Made by a program: the position numbers and the translations under genes
The notes under the pieces: model-generated
Seen by the model: the letters and a program-made list of their open reading frames with translations, nothing else
Told to the model about the DNA's origin: nothing
Database searches by the model: none
Shown here: piece by piece, positions 24,805 through 34,348 of the stretch
Numbering within the stretch: the stretch's first letter is position 1
Layout of the letters: every line of letters starts with the position of its first letter
Source of the DNA: an uncultured Alphaproteobacteria bacterium
Lineage (GTDB): Bacteria; Pseudomonadota; Alphaproteobacteria; Micavibrionales; Micavibrionaceae
Assembly: GCA_946480475.1 (NCBI GenBank)
Contig: CAMLJM010000004.1
Span: 61,297 to 125,296, forward strand
Direction: 5' to 3'
DNA length: 64,000 nt

Positions 24805-26109
24805 TTGTCTGACCTCAGCTATAAATTCACCGCACACGCCGATCCCGCTGTTGCCCAGCTTCAGGCAAACATAAAAACCATGACCAGCCGTTATTACCAG
24901 GAACAAGAGCTTGTGGATCTGATCAAGGCTACGCCCGATGACGTACGCGCCAAATTTTATGACGTTTATAAATTAAACGAACAGCACTTCATGATTGACC
25001 GCCAGGTTCTGGAAGCAGGCAGCGATGATGATATTTCCAGGCTAATAGCAAGACATGCTCATCTTATTAACGCCCCCCATTCATCCGACATCATCAGTAT
25101 CCCCTTGCGACGCGGCCTGACGAAATCGCTCGATACGATGTATGCCACGACCCCCCATACAGGACATAATCAGCTAACAGCATCACTGGGCATATTTTTA
25201 TCGCCTGATCATCAAGGCGATCCTTCCCCTTCTAATGAAGCGGGCCAGAACTATCTGCGGGCGCTTGATTACATGATGGCCAAGGGATTCAAGATCAATG
25301 GTCATGACTGGCACTGGCGGCCACAGATGATTACCTGCGCCATGTATCCCTCATTATTGCCGGAAGTGGAGAAGCGCGGTGGCGATCTGGATGCTGCTAT
25401 TATGCGGGAAAGCTCTTCCTTAGCGCATGACCGCCACCCCTCACAAGCGCTGCACGCCCTGGAAAGCTACAAATCAGCCAAACTGCAGGGCAAGCTGGCA
25501 AATACTGGCCATCACTGGCAGGATCTGCGCCAGAATGGCGAAATCCTTCAGGATTTGTGGCGTCAGTTGCAAACAGCCCTAACATCACCCCAACCCGAGG
25601 ACGGCGCCATACATTTATTCCAGAGCAACAGGATCAGCCTCACAGATTTTGGCGCTTTAGCGCCAGACATGATTGGCAGAGGCATGAGCCGTGGCCTCGA
25701 CGCCCTGATAACCGCCTGCGATCATCAGAATAAAAGTTTGATTGCAGGCCGTTGCCTGGAAATTATAGGTCGCGCCTTCTCACCTGCCGGGAAAATTGAT
25801 ATGGCCCACGATCAGGCTGTCTTGAATTGCCTTGATATCGCCATCAAGCATGGCGCGCCGATGCGTGACGGTTATGTGGGGCAGGCTGCAAGCAGCGCCC
25901 TTATGATAGTTATGGTTGCTGAAATGAATCGCAAGGATATGCTGCCTGCCCTTATAAAGCGCGGCGCTGATCTGGCAGGCGCCAAACATCTGGCGCGCAA
26001 CGCTTATAGCTGTGATGAGGGCGGCGGTAATCAGGAAGATCTCTACCCGACAGCCAAGAAAATTCTGGAGCATTACAGGGGACCCAGACTACCAAAGCTG
26101 GTTCCCTGA
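24805..26109 (+). CDS. Unrecognised protein with ankyrin-like repeats (434 aa)
   Basis: I do not recognise a family. Start is TTG at 24805 behind AACAGGAGCAGGAA, which is a strong ribosome site. Several stretches have ankyrin-like helix-turn-helix layout, e.g. LDYMMAKGFKINGHDW, CLDIAIKHGAPMRDG and MLPALIKRGADLAGAKH, but strict ankyrin consensus is missing. No signal peptide or membrane segment. It lies alone after flbD and may be a lineage-specific protein. Its stop abuts the end of the opposite-strand gene. Confidence 0.6.
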   Translation: MSDLSYKFTAHADPAVAQLQANIKTMTSRYYQEQELVDLIKATPDDVRAKFYDVYKLNEQHFMIDRQVLEAGSDDDISRLIARHAHLINAPHSSDIISIPLRRGLTKSLDTMYATTPHTGHNQLTASLGIFLSPDHQGDPSPSNEAGQNYLRALDYMMAKGFKINGHDWHWRPQMITCAMYPSLLPEVEKRGGDLDAAIMRESSSLAHDRHPSQALHALESYKSAKLQGKLANTGHHWQDLRQNGEILQDLWRQLQTALTSPQPEDGAIHLFQSNRISLTDFGALAPDMIGRGMSRGLDALITACDHQNKSLIAGRCLEIIGRAFSPAGKIDMAHDQAVLNCLDIAIKHGAPMRDGYVGQAASSALMIVMVAEMNRKDMLPALIKRGADLAGAKHLARNAYSCDEGGGNQEDLYPTAKKILEHYRGPRLPKLVP

Positions 26110-26346
26110 TTAATAAGCCGTAAAATGCATTTCGACGGAGCGACCGCCTGATAATTTCAGTGTCATGGAAAAATCAGAAGCCCCTGTTGCCAGATGCAAT
26201 TGCTTTGCCGCTCTGTAGAAACTTTCAGCAACCATATCCGCCTGCACAGAAGATGCATTTTCCTGGGCCACCCGCCGCAATACATCTTTGATCTGGCATA
26301 CAGGGCCTGTAATGCAGGCGGGTCTTAAATCAATTTCGTGAATCAT
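26110..26346 (-). CDS. Small unrecognised protein (78 aa)
   Basis: Start chosen at ATG 26346 (protein begins MIHEIDLRP) behind GAGGGG; the frame continues upstream to 26478 but that part adds an unlikely Arg/Phe-rich stretch. The product is a small polar alpha/beta protein, ending SGGRSVEMHFTAY. No motif I can name. Tail-to-tail with the ankyrin-like gene. Confidence 0.45.
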   Translation of the reverse strand: MIHEIDLRPACITGPVCQIKDVLRRVAQENASSVQADMVAESFYRAAKQLHLATGASDFSMTLKLSGGRSVEMHFTAY

Positions 26347-26542
26347 TTTTCGCCCCTCAATAATATGTAAATATATGAGCCTGGGAAATTTTGCAAATTC
26401 GCGCCCACTTCCGCGTCTATACCTGCGCGTCTCAATTTCCTGTTGAAATCCACAAAATTTACAGGCAAACCTTGCCATAATTTCAACACATGCGTGGTAA
26501 TAAAGTCTGACCTTTCACGCACTTACATTATGGAGACAAAGA

Positions 26543-26860
26543 ATGCGTAAGAATACACTGCTGCTGGCTGGCGTTGCCCTGCTTGCTCTGGCCGCTTGCA
26601 AAAAAGAAGCTGCTCCTGCTGATGGCGCCGCTGCTGAAACACCAGCTGCTGCTCACATGGACGCTGCTGGCGATGCTGCGAAAGCTGCTGGTGAAGCCGC
26701 TAGTGAAGCTGCTGGCCACGCTGCTGATGCCGTTCAGCACACAGGCGAAGCTGCTGTAGAAGCGACAAAAGACGCGGCAGAAGCTGCTCACGACGCGGTA
26801 GCTCCTGCCCCGGCAGAAGCCCCTGCTGAACCTGCTCCAGCTCCCGCTGAGCAACACTAA
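26543..26860 (+). CDS. Ala-rich small lipoprotein (105 aa)
   Basis: Clear lipoprotein signal: basic start, hydrophobic core and lipobox LALAAC with Cys at residue 19, followed by KKE. Residues 20-90 are alanine-rich with regularly spaced charges (AGDAAKAAGEAASEAAGHAADA), predicting an extended amphipathic helix, then a Pro/Ala tail. Start behind GGAGAC. An outer-membrane or periplasmic spacer role is plausible, not shown. No terminator lies immediately behind it; the next good one is inside the following gene. Confidence 0.8.
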   Translation: MRKNTLLLAGVALLALAACKKEAAPADGAAAETPAAAHMDAAGDAAKAAGEAASEAAGHAADAVQHTGEAAVEATKDAAEAAHDAVAPAPAEAPAEPAPAPAEQH

Positions 26861-26884
26861 TTTCTGATGCGGCCTGCTACAGGA

Positions 26885-27547
26885 ATGAACCGTACGATCA
26901 TTGCGTCGCTGGTTTTGTTTCTGGCCTTAACAGGATGCAAAAAGGATAACGATCAAAAAGAAACCGGCGGCTCTCAGTCGCCGGTTTCTGTTCTTTCAGC
27001 TCCGGCTGAAATCACACAGCAGGAAGAACTACAAACCCTACCCTCAGGGGCGATGAAGGGCTTAAGTGTTCACACAATACCCGCACAACCAAAGTCAGCA
27101 CCCCTGCCTGATATGATTGCCATGGCAGGTACCGACATGTCGGTGCGCATGTCACAACGGATGCGTACAACACCCGGATGGGTGCAGGACTTTCCTGATA
27201 TTTACAAACCACTGCATGATTGTCTGGAACAGGCAGATGGGGGCGCAGCATATGCTACACAAGCCGTGATAAACAGCGTGAGAATGAATGCTGTTATTGT
27301 GGGACTGGATAATAACGTTTATGAGTGCCAGATAAACATGGGAGGAAGCGATACTGCCTCACTGAAGCAATCTGATGAGCCCGTCCCTCAGGATATTCTT
27401 TTTTACCCCCGCGCATCCGGTCGTCCCTTCACCGATAACCCGCAATGTTTTGAAATGGAAGCTGTTGTAGCACGCCCTGGCGGCTTGATCGGATGGTTAG
27501 CATATCCCAAAGCAACCTGCATAATGGCAGAGCAAAACCAGCCTTAA
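26885..27547 (+). CDS. Lipoprotein of unknown function (220 aa)
   Basis: Lipobox LALTGC followed by KKDND places it as a lipoprotein; I chose ATG 26885 (MNRTIIASL), though an ATG at 26867, seven bases after the previous stop, would add six residues. The mature part has no motif I recognise; it contains four cysteines after the lipid anchor (HDCLEQ, YECQI, PQCFEM, ATCIM), perhaps two disulphides. A perfect 10-bp hairpin with a following T-rich run (26960-26995) lies inside codons ~26-36 of this gene. It ends overlapping the stop region of the opposite OmpA-like gene. Confidence 0.65.
   Translation: MNRTIIASLVLFLALTGCKKDNDQKETGGSQSPVSVLSAPAEITQQEELQTLPSGAMKGLSVHTIPAQPKSAPLPDMIAMAGTDMSVRMSQRMRTTPGWVQDFPDIYKPLHDCLEQADGGAAYATQAVINSVRMNAVIVGLDNNVYECQINMGGSDTASLKQSDEPVPQDILFYPRASGRPFTDNPQCFEMEAVVARPGGLIGWLAYPKATCIMAEQNQP
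26960..26996 (+). terminator. Intrinsic terminator-like hairpin inside a coding sequence
   Basis: GAAACCGGCG (26960-26969) / CGCCGGTTTC (26979-26988), loop of nine, followed by TGTTCTTTC. It would end the transcript of the Ala-rich lipoprotein, but lies within the next gene, so that gene would be attenuated. Confidence 0.6.
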
Positions 27548-28410
27548 CTGCTTTTCCCTGCAACGCCGGGATGGATTTCAACATCTACATCCTGCGGACT
27601 TCCGTCTTTCACGAATTCAATTTCGACCAGATCTGGATCAACGCCGTTCTGATAAAGGGCGTTACGCACAGCAATGATGCGTCGTACGGCATTGTTACTG
27701 GTATCTTCAATAGAAGCCTTGGCCTTTGAATGGCCGATCAGCAATACGATGGCGCCCTCCGCCTGTAGCGCCTGCTCTGCCAGCGCAGCAATCATATCAT
27801 GCGACTGCGGGTCCAGTGTCATCCGTTCATCAGCAAAATGAATCGTTTGCGGGCCTGCTGATAAAACCATTGTTTTTTCGGGCTTAGACGCTTGCTGCGT
27901 CATATCAACATTTGCCATCGCCTGGCGGAAGGCTTCACGGCAACCGATATAGCCGCCTTCTTTTTTCTGATATGGTTGGTAAGCAAGCCAGCAATCGAAT
28001 TTGACCTGCGCCATGGCCAGCATGCGCGCATTTACAGGCGTGTTGGCACGATTAAGAGCGTCTATCAATGTTCGGCGGGCCTGCATGAGTTCTGGCTTCG
28101 CGAAAACAGGCACTTTGTATTTTTCAATAATTTCCGGTGTGACGTTTTGCCCCTGCGCCGCCGACTCCGCTTTCCCATAAAAATTACCCGCTAACTGGGG
28201 ATTCGATTCCTGCGAAGCGGCAAACTCAGCCAAAGCCTGATATTCGTCCGCTAAATCGCCTTGGAATGAATGAGTTTCTGCGACAGGGGGCGGTACTGCC
28301 GTGCCCTGCATAAAGGAATAGCCCTTACATCCGGCGAGCGGCAAAGCCGCTGCCATGCAGGCCGTTACCAGCCAGGCAGTTTTAAATTTAGCGCCAACCC
28401 CGTGGTTCAT
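27544..28410 (-). CDS. OmpA-type peptidoglycan-associated lipoprotein (288 aa)
   Basis: Start at ATG 28410 (MNHGVGAKFK), giving a lipoprotein signal with lipobox LPLAGC (Cys ~28). The C-terminal ~110 residues are OmpA-C-like: VLSAGPQTIHFADERMTLDPQ, then IVLLIGHSKAKAS and RRIIAVRNALYQNGVDP, the pattern of a peptidoglycan-binding OmpA domain. It probably tethers outer membrane to cell wall. It is divergent from flhA (158-bp gap), so both promoters lie in that gap. Close to Pal but with a longer N-terminal domain, so not called Pal. Confidence 0.8.
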   Translation of the reverse strand: MNHGVGAKFKTAWLVTACMAAALPLAGCKGYSFMQGTAVPPPVAETHSFQGDLADEYQALAEFAASQESNPQLAGNFYGKAESAAQGQNVTPEIIEKYKVPVFAKPELMQARRTLIDALNRANTPVNARMLAMAQVKFDCWLAYQPYQKKEGGYIGCREAFRQAMANVDMTQQASKPEKTMVLSAGPQTIHFADERMTLDPQSHDMIAALAEQALQAEGAIVLLIGHSKAKASIEDTSNNAVRRIIAVRNALYQNGVDPDLVEIEFVKDGSPQDVDVEIHPGVAGKSS

Positions 28411-28568
28411 GAGCGAAATCCTAGAGAAAATCAGCGAAATGGCAAGCACCCCTATTATTTGAACCGGGCGTTTGCAAGTGAAGCCATAAAACCTTAAAAT
28501 AAAAGGGCAGAATCCTCGGGTTGTGCAAAGTCTTACCCATGCCCTCTTGAGTCCGATTTTTACAAGCT

Positions 28569-30680
28569 ATGTCAGATACATCCGCCCCAAAACTGCCTTC
28601 GACCAACCTGGCGTCAGCCAGGGGGGTTATGAAGAATGTTTTCCGCGGTGATATTGCATTCGCCTTCGGCATCATCCTGATTTTGATGTTTATGCTGATC
28701 CCGATGCCTACATGGCTGGTGGATGCGGGCCTGTCGATCTCGATTACTTTTTCTATCCTGATTTTGATGACAGTGCTGTTCATCAAGGGGCCGCTTGAGT
28801 TTTCAACTTTCCCGACCATCCTGCTGGTATCGACCGCGCTACGCCTGGGTCTGAACATCGCCTCGACGCGCCTGATCCTTGAGAACGGCCATACGGGAAC
28901 GGATGCTGCCGGACATGTGATTGAAGCGTTTGGTAATTTCATGATCCGCGGCAACTATGTGATTGGCGGTATTGTGTTCGCCATCCTTGTGATCGTGAAT
29001 TTCGTTGTCATTACCAAAGGTTCGGGCCGTATTGCCGAAGTCGCTGCCCGTTTCACCCTGGATGCGATGCCTGGTAAACAGATGGCAATTGACGCCGATT
29101 TATCAGCCGGGTTGATCGATGAGAACCAGGCGAAAGAACGCCGTTCCAAACTGGAACAGGAAAGCAGTTTCTTCGGGGCCATGGACGGCGCGGCCAAATT
29201 CGTGCGCGGCGATGCGATAGCAGGCCTGTTGATTACATTCATCAACGTTGTAGCCGGAATTATCATCGGCGCTGTCTTCCATGATCTGTCGATGGCTGAA
29301 TCAGCGCAGAACTATACGCTGCTGACCATTGGCGATGGCCTGGTGACACAAATCCCGGCGCTGATCATTTCTGTTGCCGCCGGTCTGCTGGTATCCAAGG
29401 CAGGCGTCGTCGGTTCTGCCGAGACCATCGTGTTCGAGCAATTCGGCCGTTACCCGAAAGCGATGTATATGAGCTCGGTTGCCATGTTTGCCCTGGGCCT
29501 GCTGCCTGCCATTCCGGCTGCTCCCTTCTTTGTATTAGGCGCCATAACTGCGGGTACAGCTTACTTCATTGGTAAGCAGCAAAAAGTTGCTGAAGTAGCC
29601 AAGATTGAGGTTGAGAAGAAAGCCACAAAAGCAGCTGCTGTTGCCGAAGAACCCATTTCCAAAGCGCTTGCCATGGATACGATCCGCCTTGAACTGGGCT
29701 ATGGCTTGCTGCCACTGGTGCAAGGTGAAGGCGGCAATAAACTCACAGACCAGATTAAGGGCCTGCGCCGTCAGCTGGCGGAAGATATGGGTTATATCCT
29801 GCCTGCCGTGCGCATTCAGGATAACCTGCAACTGGCGGCGAATACATATGTGGTGCGGATCAAGGAAATTGAAGCCGGTCGCGGCGATGTGCGCCCCGGG
29901 ATGATGATGTGCATGGACCCGAACGGCGATGCCATTACCCTGCCCGGTGAGAATACCGTCGAGCCGACATTCGGCCTGCCCGCCATGTGGATCGACGAAC
30001 AATATCGTGAGGAAGCGCATTTCCGTGGTTACACCGTCGTCGATGCCCCTACCGTCATCACCACACATATTACCGAGATCATTAAGGACAATATGTCCGA
30101 CCTTCTCTCCTATACCGAGACCCAGCGCCTGCTGGATGAGTTGCCGGTCGATTACCAGAAACTGGTTGCTGAAGTTATTCCTTCAAAGATGTCTGTCACA
30201 GGTTTGCAGCGTATTCTGCAGAACCTTGTATCTGAACGCGTCTCCATTCGCGATCTTCCTGCCATTCTCGAAGGCGTATCTGAAGCCATCGTTTATACAA
30301 AAAACCCGCTTTACGTCACCGAGCACGTGCGTTCACGTCTGGCGCGTCAGCTTTGCGAAGCCAATATCGGCCCTGCGGGATTTGTGCCTCTGGCTACGCT
30401 TTCCCCAGACTGGGAACAGGCCTTCGCGGATGCGTTGGTGGGTGATGGTGAAGACAAACAACTGGCGATGCCACCCAGCCAACTGCAGGGCTTCATCGCC
30501 GCCGTGCGAGAAGGCTATGACAGATTCAGCCAGATGGGTGAGATGCCCGTCATGCTGACATCACCGGGCATACGCCCTTATGTTCGATCCGTTGTAGAGC
30601 GTTTCCGCCCACAGACTATCGTTATGTCACAAAATGAAATTCACCCGAAATCAAAGATCAGGACGCTGGGGCAAATATGA
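28569..30680 (+). CDS. flhA: Flagellar export gate protein FlhA (703 aa)
   Basis: Central component of the flagellar type III export gate. N-terminal half has about eight membrane segments beginning at residue ~25; the conserved FHIPEP block sits at RIAEVAARFTLDAMPGKQMA, and the cytoplasmic C-terminal domain (from ~350) carries LGYGLLPL and the chaperone-binding region. Length fits the family. The stop overlaps the next start by four bases. The other gate genes (flhB, fliPQR) are not in this window. Confidence 0.97.
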   Translation: MSDTSAPKLPSTNLASARGVMKNVFRGDIAFAFGIILILMFMLIPMPTWLVDAGLSISITFSILILMTVLFIKGPLEFSTFPTILLVSTALRLGLNIASTRLILENGHTGTDAAGHVIEAFGNFMIRGNYVIGGIVFAILVIVNFVVITKGSGRIAEVAARFTLDAMPGKQMAIDADLSAGLIDENQAKERRSKLEQESSFFGAMDGAAKFVRGDAIAGLLITFINVVAGIIIGAVFHDLSMAESAQNYTLLTIGDGLVTQIPALIISVAAGLLVSKAGVVGSAETIVFEQFGRYPKAMYMSSVAMFALGLLPAIPAAPFFVLGAITAGTAYFIGKQQKVAEVAKIEVEKKATKAAAVAEEPISKALAMDTIRLELGYGLLPLVQGEGGNKLTDQIKGLRRQLAEDMGYILPAVRIQDNLQLAANTYVVRIKEIEAGRGDVRPGMMMCMDPNGDAITLPGENTVEPTFGLPAMWIDEQYREEAHFRGYTVVDAPTVITTHITEIIKDNMSDLLSYTETQRLLDELPVDYQKLVAEVIPSKMSVTGLQRILQNLVSERVSIRDLPAILEGVSEAIVYTKNPLYVTEHVRSRLARQLCEANIGPAGFVPLATLSPDWEQAFADALVGDGEDKQLAMPPSQLQGFIAAVREGYDRFSQMGEMPVMLTSPGIRPYVRSVVERFRPQTIVMSQNEIHPKSKIRTLGQI

Positions 30681-31147
30681 TGAGAAAATTATCTCTCGCC
30701 TTTATACTCTGTCTAATGTGTTCGAATGCCCAGGCTGGAGAAAATCCACAGCAACCTGTTACTTATAAAGAATTCTATAACTTTGCGAGCCAGATTGATG
30801 ATAAAGCCCACACGCTGACGGTTGCACAATTTAAAAAAACAATGTCTGAGCCCGGTGTTGTTATAGCAGATCTGCGTAGCAAGGAAGCTTATGATCAGGA
30901 ACACATTAAAGGCGCTGTTTATCTCGGCCCTGATATTACACTTGAGAAACTGCAATCCATCGCACCTTCGTTTGACACAAAAATTATTATGTATTGCTCT
31001 AACTCTTTGTTCCAAACACGCTTAGTGTCTTTAACGGATATGGCGCTCCCGCAAGCTTTATATCTTGGATACAAGAATACCTATATCCTTGAACAATATG
31101 CTGGACAGGGCGAAAAACTCGACCTTCCTTTTGAAGGTAAGCCATGA
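30677..31147 (+). CDS. Exported rhodanese-like protein (156 aa)
   Basis: Signal peptide about residues 1-20 (cut after NAQA). The rhodanese fold follows: VVIADLRSKEAYDQEHIKGAVYL is the first substrate-site block, and the active-site loop is IIMYCSNSLFQTR with Cys107. Rhodaneses handle sulphane sulphur or serve as thiol carriers; substrate unknown. It overlaps flhA (ATG at 30677) and the next gene (ATG at 31144), so it is probably translated with the flhA operon, an unusual partner for an export gate. Confidence 0.82.
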   Translation: MMRKLSLAFILCLMCSNAQAGENPQQPVTYKEFYNFASQIDDKAHTLTVAQFKKTMSEPGVVIADLRSKEAYDQEHIKGAVYLGPDITLEKLQSIAPSFDTKIIMYCSNSLFQTRLVSLTDMALPQALYLGYKNTYILEQYAGQGEKLDLPFEGKP

Positions 31148-32046
31148 CTTCAATTCCTCCGCCGCGCATCATTCAAGATATTCTGCTGGATATGCAGCGC
31201 CTGACACCTTCGCTGGAGAAACGCCGCCGCCGTTACAATATCGGCGTTTTCCTTGGCGTATTGATGATCGTTGTGATGCTTTACACCCTTTTAGAGATAG
31301 CAAACAATCATGCGGGAACCGGCAGCCAGATTGCTGTCATTCTGATCGCCTTTCTACCCAGTTTTCTGCTTTATAAAGTGGTCAATAAAATATACGGCAA
31401 GGCCATTCACAAAGCCTTTGTCGATGTAGTTTGCCTTCGTGGTGCGCTTACCTATTCCAATCTGGGCTTCTTCGAGGCGCGTGAAGTCGATAACCACCGT
31501 ATTCTTCCCGATAGTTCTAAAAGCGCTTCAGGCGAGGGTATTAAAGGCACTTACCGCGATGTAACCTTTACCTTGCAGGAAGTCTCGCTGAAGGGCCGGA
31601 ACGGGACAACGGCTTTCTGGGGCGTCGTCGCCCGGATTTACCTGTCCCACGCTTTTGAAGCTCATACTGTCATACTGCCTCGCAAGGCATTGACTCCGGC
31701 AGCACGCCTGCGTTTTCCGCACTGGCATCAGGTCAATCTGCCCAAAAAGTACGAACCACTGTACGAAGGCCTGACGACTGATACGGTAGAGGCCCGTGCT
31801 GTAGCCCCTATGGCTTTTGTCGAGCGCCTGATGGAAGCGGGGCAACTGCCCAGCGCCAAATGGATGTCTTTAAGCTTCCATAACCGGGAACTTCTAATTG
31901 CTTACCCCCGCTTCCGCCCCCTGTTTGTCGTGCCCCCTCTGTGGCAGCCGGTATCAGCCGAGGCCATGCAGCGCTGCATCTGGGAAGTTGAATCGATTTT
32001 TCATGTCATCGATACGATCAAGCTCAATCCCCAGATCCGTACATGA
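31144..32046 (+). CDS. DUF3137-like membrane protein A (300 aa)
   Basis: Two membrane segments near the N-terminus (about residues 32-52 and 58-77) after a basic stretch KRRRRYN, then a soluble alpha/beta domain with repeated aromatic strands. The layout matches DUF3137 proteins. A paralogue follows directly, overlapping by four bases. Function unknown. Coupling to flhA and the rhodanese suggests co-expression, not necessarily a flagellar role. Confidence 0.65.
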   Translation: MTSIPPPRIIQDILLDMQRLTPSLEKRRRRYNIGVFLGVLMIVVMLYTLLEIANNHAGTGSQIAVILIAFLPSFLLYKVVNKIYGKAIHKAFVDVVCLRGALTYSNLGFFEAREVDNHRILPDSSKSASGEGIKGTYRDVTFTLQEVSLKGRNGTTAFWGVVARIYLSHAFEAHTVILPRKALTPAARLRFPHWHQVNLPKKYEPLYEGLTTDTVEARAVAPMAFVERLMEAGQLPSAKWMSLSFHNRELLIAYPRFRPLFVVPPLWQPVSAEAMQRCIWEVESIFHVIDTIKLNPQIRT

Positions 32047-33038
32047 AGATAGATCATAATAATACCGATCTGTTTCCGACGGCTGAGGCCATTTTCCGTG
32101 ATTATCATGACGAGATATTGTGGCTGGAGAGACGGCGGCGGAACCTTATTATCACCTCGCTCTTTACCTGCTTTTTCGTGGGTGTTTTTTGCTTATTTAT
32201 CATACCCTTAATTCTTAATGCTTTGAATGAAGGTTATGTCTCTCGCATGCAGGCAGAGCTTACAGGCCATATTTTTCTGGCGCTCGTGTCTGCGGTTACG
32301 TTTGCCGTCATTCAATATAAATTTATGGATGATCTTTACCGGAAGCTGGCCAAACGTAAATTCCTGCCCTTAATCGCCCGGTGCTTGCGTATGGATTATC
32401 GCCGTGGCGGATACTTCATGCTGACATCCGTATATGATCACCATATTATTCCGCCCTACACCACCCGCACTGTTGAAGAAGGATTTGCCGGAAAATTCAA
32501 AGGTTTCCGCATAGAATTCCAAGATTTTTTCTTAAGCCCCACATGGCATTCTTTAGGGATACAGCATTATTATGCACTCGCTTTAAAAGTGGAACTGAAC
32601 AAGACATTCCACCATCACACGGTTTTGTTGCCTGCCAAGGAACAGAAGAATTTCCTTTCCTCGTTGCCCAATCCCAACTTGTTTCTGCATGAGGATGTTA
32701 ATCTGGTCTATCACAGTTTCACACGGCACTATGTTTGCCTGTCTACCAACCAGACTGAAGCCCGTTATGTGATGGACCCCGCCGTCATGGAACGCTTTAC
32801 CAAATTAGCGGAAGCCTTTGATACTGATCGCATTTCCGCCAGCTTCCTGGAAGGTGAAATGGTCGTCATGATAAGGTCGATCAAAAACCTTTTCGAGGTC
32901 GGTAGCCTGAGGGACCCTGTAACCATCCTGACCATCGAGCGTACACTCCAGCAGATTAATGCCCTGAGGCAGATGGCTGAAATGTTCGAGTTGAATGATA
33001 AAGCCGGCTTGGGCGCCCGGGTCAGGGATTACTCCTAA
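32043..33038 (+). CDS. DUF3137-like membrane protein B (331 aa)
   Basis: Paralogue of the preceding protein: again an N-terminal basic stretch (ERRRRNL), two membrane segments (~37-60 and ~75-95), a RCLRMDYRRGGYF block and a soluble domain in which the family block WHSLGIQHYYALALKVELNKTFHHHTVLLP parallels FWGVVARIYLSHAFEAHTVILP in protein A. The two diverged copies may form a heteromeric complex, but that is inference. Confidence 0.65.
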   Translation: MKIDHNNTDLFPTAEAIFRDYHDEILWLERRRRNLIITSLFTCFFVGVFCLFIIPLILNALNEGYVSRMQAELTGHIFLALVSAVTFAVIQYKFMDDLYRKLAKRKFLPLIARCLRMDYRRGGYFMLTSVYDHHIIPPYTTRTVEEGFAGKFKGFRIEFQDFFLSPTWHSLGIQHYYALALKVELNKTFHHHTVLLPAKEQKNFLSSLPNPNLFLHEDVNLVYHSFTRHYVCLSTNQTEARYVMDPAVMERFTKLAEAFDTDRISASFLEGEMVVMIRSIKNLFEVGSLRDPVTILTIERTLQQINALRQMAEMFELNDKAGLGARVRDYS

Positions 33039-33066
33039 AGATTGGGGCAAATGCTGTGAATTCCTC

Positions 33067-33132
33067 ATCTACTCTTTAACTTTTGACTCTAGAATAGAGA
33101 TTCCAGAAAACATATACTATTAAGGAGTAGAT
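33067..33132 (+). promoter_or_regulatory. Inverted repeats in the flhF upstream region
   Basis: ATCTACTC (33067-33074) and GAGTAGAT (33125-33132) are perfect 8-base complements, enclosing a small CTCTA-GAA-TAGAG hairpin. If transcribed they form a leader structure ending 34 bases before the flhF start. Confidence 0.35.
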
Positions 33133-33165
33133 TCGGTTTCCCCCCGATTCATCAAAAGTTCTGCC

Positions 33166-34326
33166 ATGCGGCTAAAATCTTTTTATGCAAAAACAATGAC
33201 TGAGGCGATGCAGATGGTGCGTCAGACACTCGGAGAAGAAGCAGTGATCGTTGCGACCCGTGAGGAACGCGACGGCAAAGGCGTGCGCGTCACGGCTGCC
33301 ATTGAACAGTATGACAGTCCTGATTTTGGCGAATTTGAGCGAGAATTCGAACGTGACTTCCGCGCGCTGGCCGATGCACCCCGCCGTTCCGGCCGCATCC
33401 ATGAACGCAGCGAACGCTCCGAAAGAAACGGACCGCATTTCGAAGTTGAAACAGTCTCTTCCCCGCATACATCGTCACGTGAGTGGCTGCAATATGACAG
33501 CGAAGATGAAGAAGGCGCCGTGATCGAGCAACTGACCGATGTCATGCTGCGCCATGGCGTGCCAGATGAAATCACTGACCAGATCATTTCCTGTGCCACC
33601 GTTATTGGGGCTGATGATGCCGAGACATCGCTGACCGCCGCGCTTGAGCATCTTTATTCATTCCGTCCATTGCCACAAAAATCATCATCTACCGCGTTGA
33701 TGGTTGTGGGCCCCCCTGGCGCCGGCAAAACGCTCGCGATTGCAAAGCTTGCAGCCCGCAGTGTGATGAACGGCCTGCGCGTTGCCGTCATTACAACTGA
33801 TGTGATCCGTGCCGGTGGCGTTGAGCAGTTATCCGCTTTTACCAATATTCTGCGCATCGATCTGCAGAAGGCATCATCTGCCCAATCATTGCGTCTGGCA
33901 CTAGAGGCCGCCAGAACAGCGGACCAAGTTTTTATTGATACGGCTGGGTACAACCCCTTTGCCCCGGATGAAATGCGTGACCTTGCGCGCCTGATTACCG
34001 CCGGTGATATCGAGCCGATTATGGTTCTGCCTGCGGGTGCCGATGCCGACGAGTCCGGCGAGATGAGCCGCGTTTATGCTACACTCGGCGTACGTTCCGT
34101 ATTGCCGACCCGCCTGGATATCGCCCGCCGCTTTGGGGGCCTGCTGGGTGCCGCGCATCATGGCGGCCTGATATTTGCCGATGCCAGCAACACGCCTAAA
34201 GTCGCAGAAGGGTTGATCAGCCTGACGCCGAAGCGTCTTGCTCATCTGCTGATGCCGGAACTCGCCCGTAATACGACTTCTCAGTCGCCACAACCACAAA
34301 TGCAACGCCGCAAACAGAACGCATAA
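33166..34326 (+). CDS. flhF: Flagellar SRP-type GTPase FlhF (386 aa)
   Basis: FlhF sets flagellum position and number. N-terminal basic domain starts MRLKSFYAKTMTEAMQMVR; a charged linker rich in Arg/Glu/Ser follows; the NG GTPase region has P-loop VVGPPGAGKTLAIAKLA (~180), VITTDVIRAGGVEQL, and FIDTAGYNP (the DTAG element). The protein lacks an obvious TKxD-like canonical motif, having TRLD instead, as in many FlhF. It is followed by flhG, the partner that regulates it. Confidence 0.94.
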   Translation: MRLKSFYAKTMTEAMQMVRQTLGEEAVIVATREERDGKGVRVTAAIEQYDSPDFGEFEREFERDFRALADAPRRSGRIHERSERSERNGPHFEVETVSSPHTSSREWLQYDSEDEEGAVIEQLTDVMLRHGVPDEITDQIISCATVIGADDAETSLTAALEHLYSFRPLPQKSSSTALMVVGPPGAGKTLAIAKLAARSVMNGLRVAVITTDVIRAGGVEQLSAFTNILRIDLQKASSAQSLRLALEAARTADQVFIDTAGYNPFAPDEMRDLARLITAGDIEPIMVLPAGADADESGEMSRVYATLGVRSVLPTRLDIARRFGGLLGAAHHGGLIFADASNTPKVAEGLISLTPKRLAHLLMPELARNTTSQSPQPQMQRRKQNA

Positions 34327-34348
34327 TACGCAAGTCAGGATGACCGCC

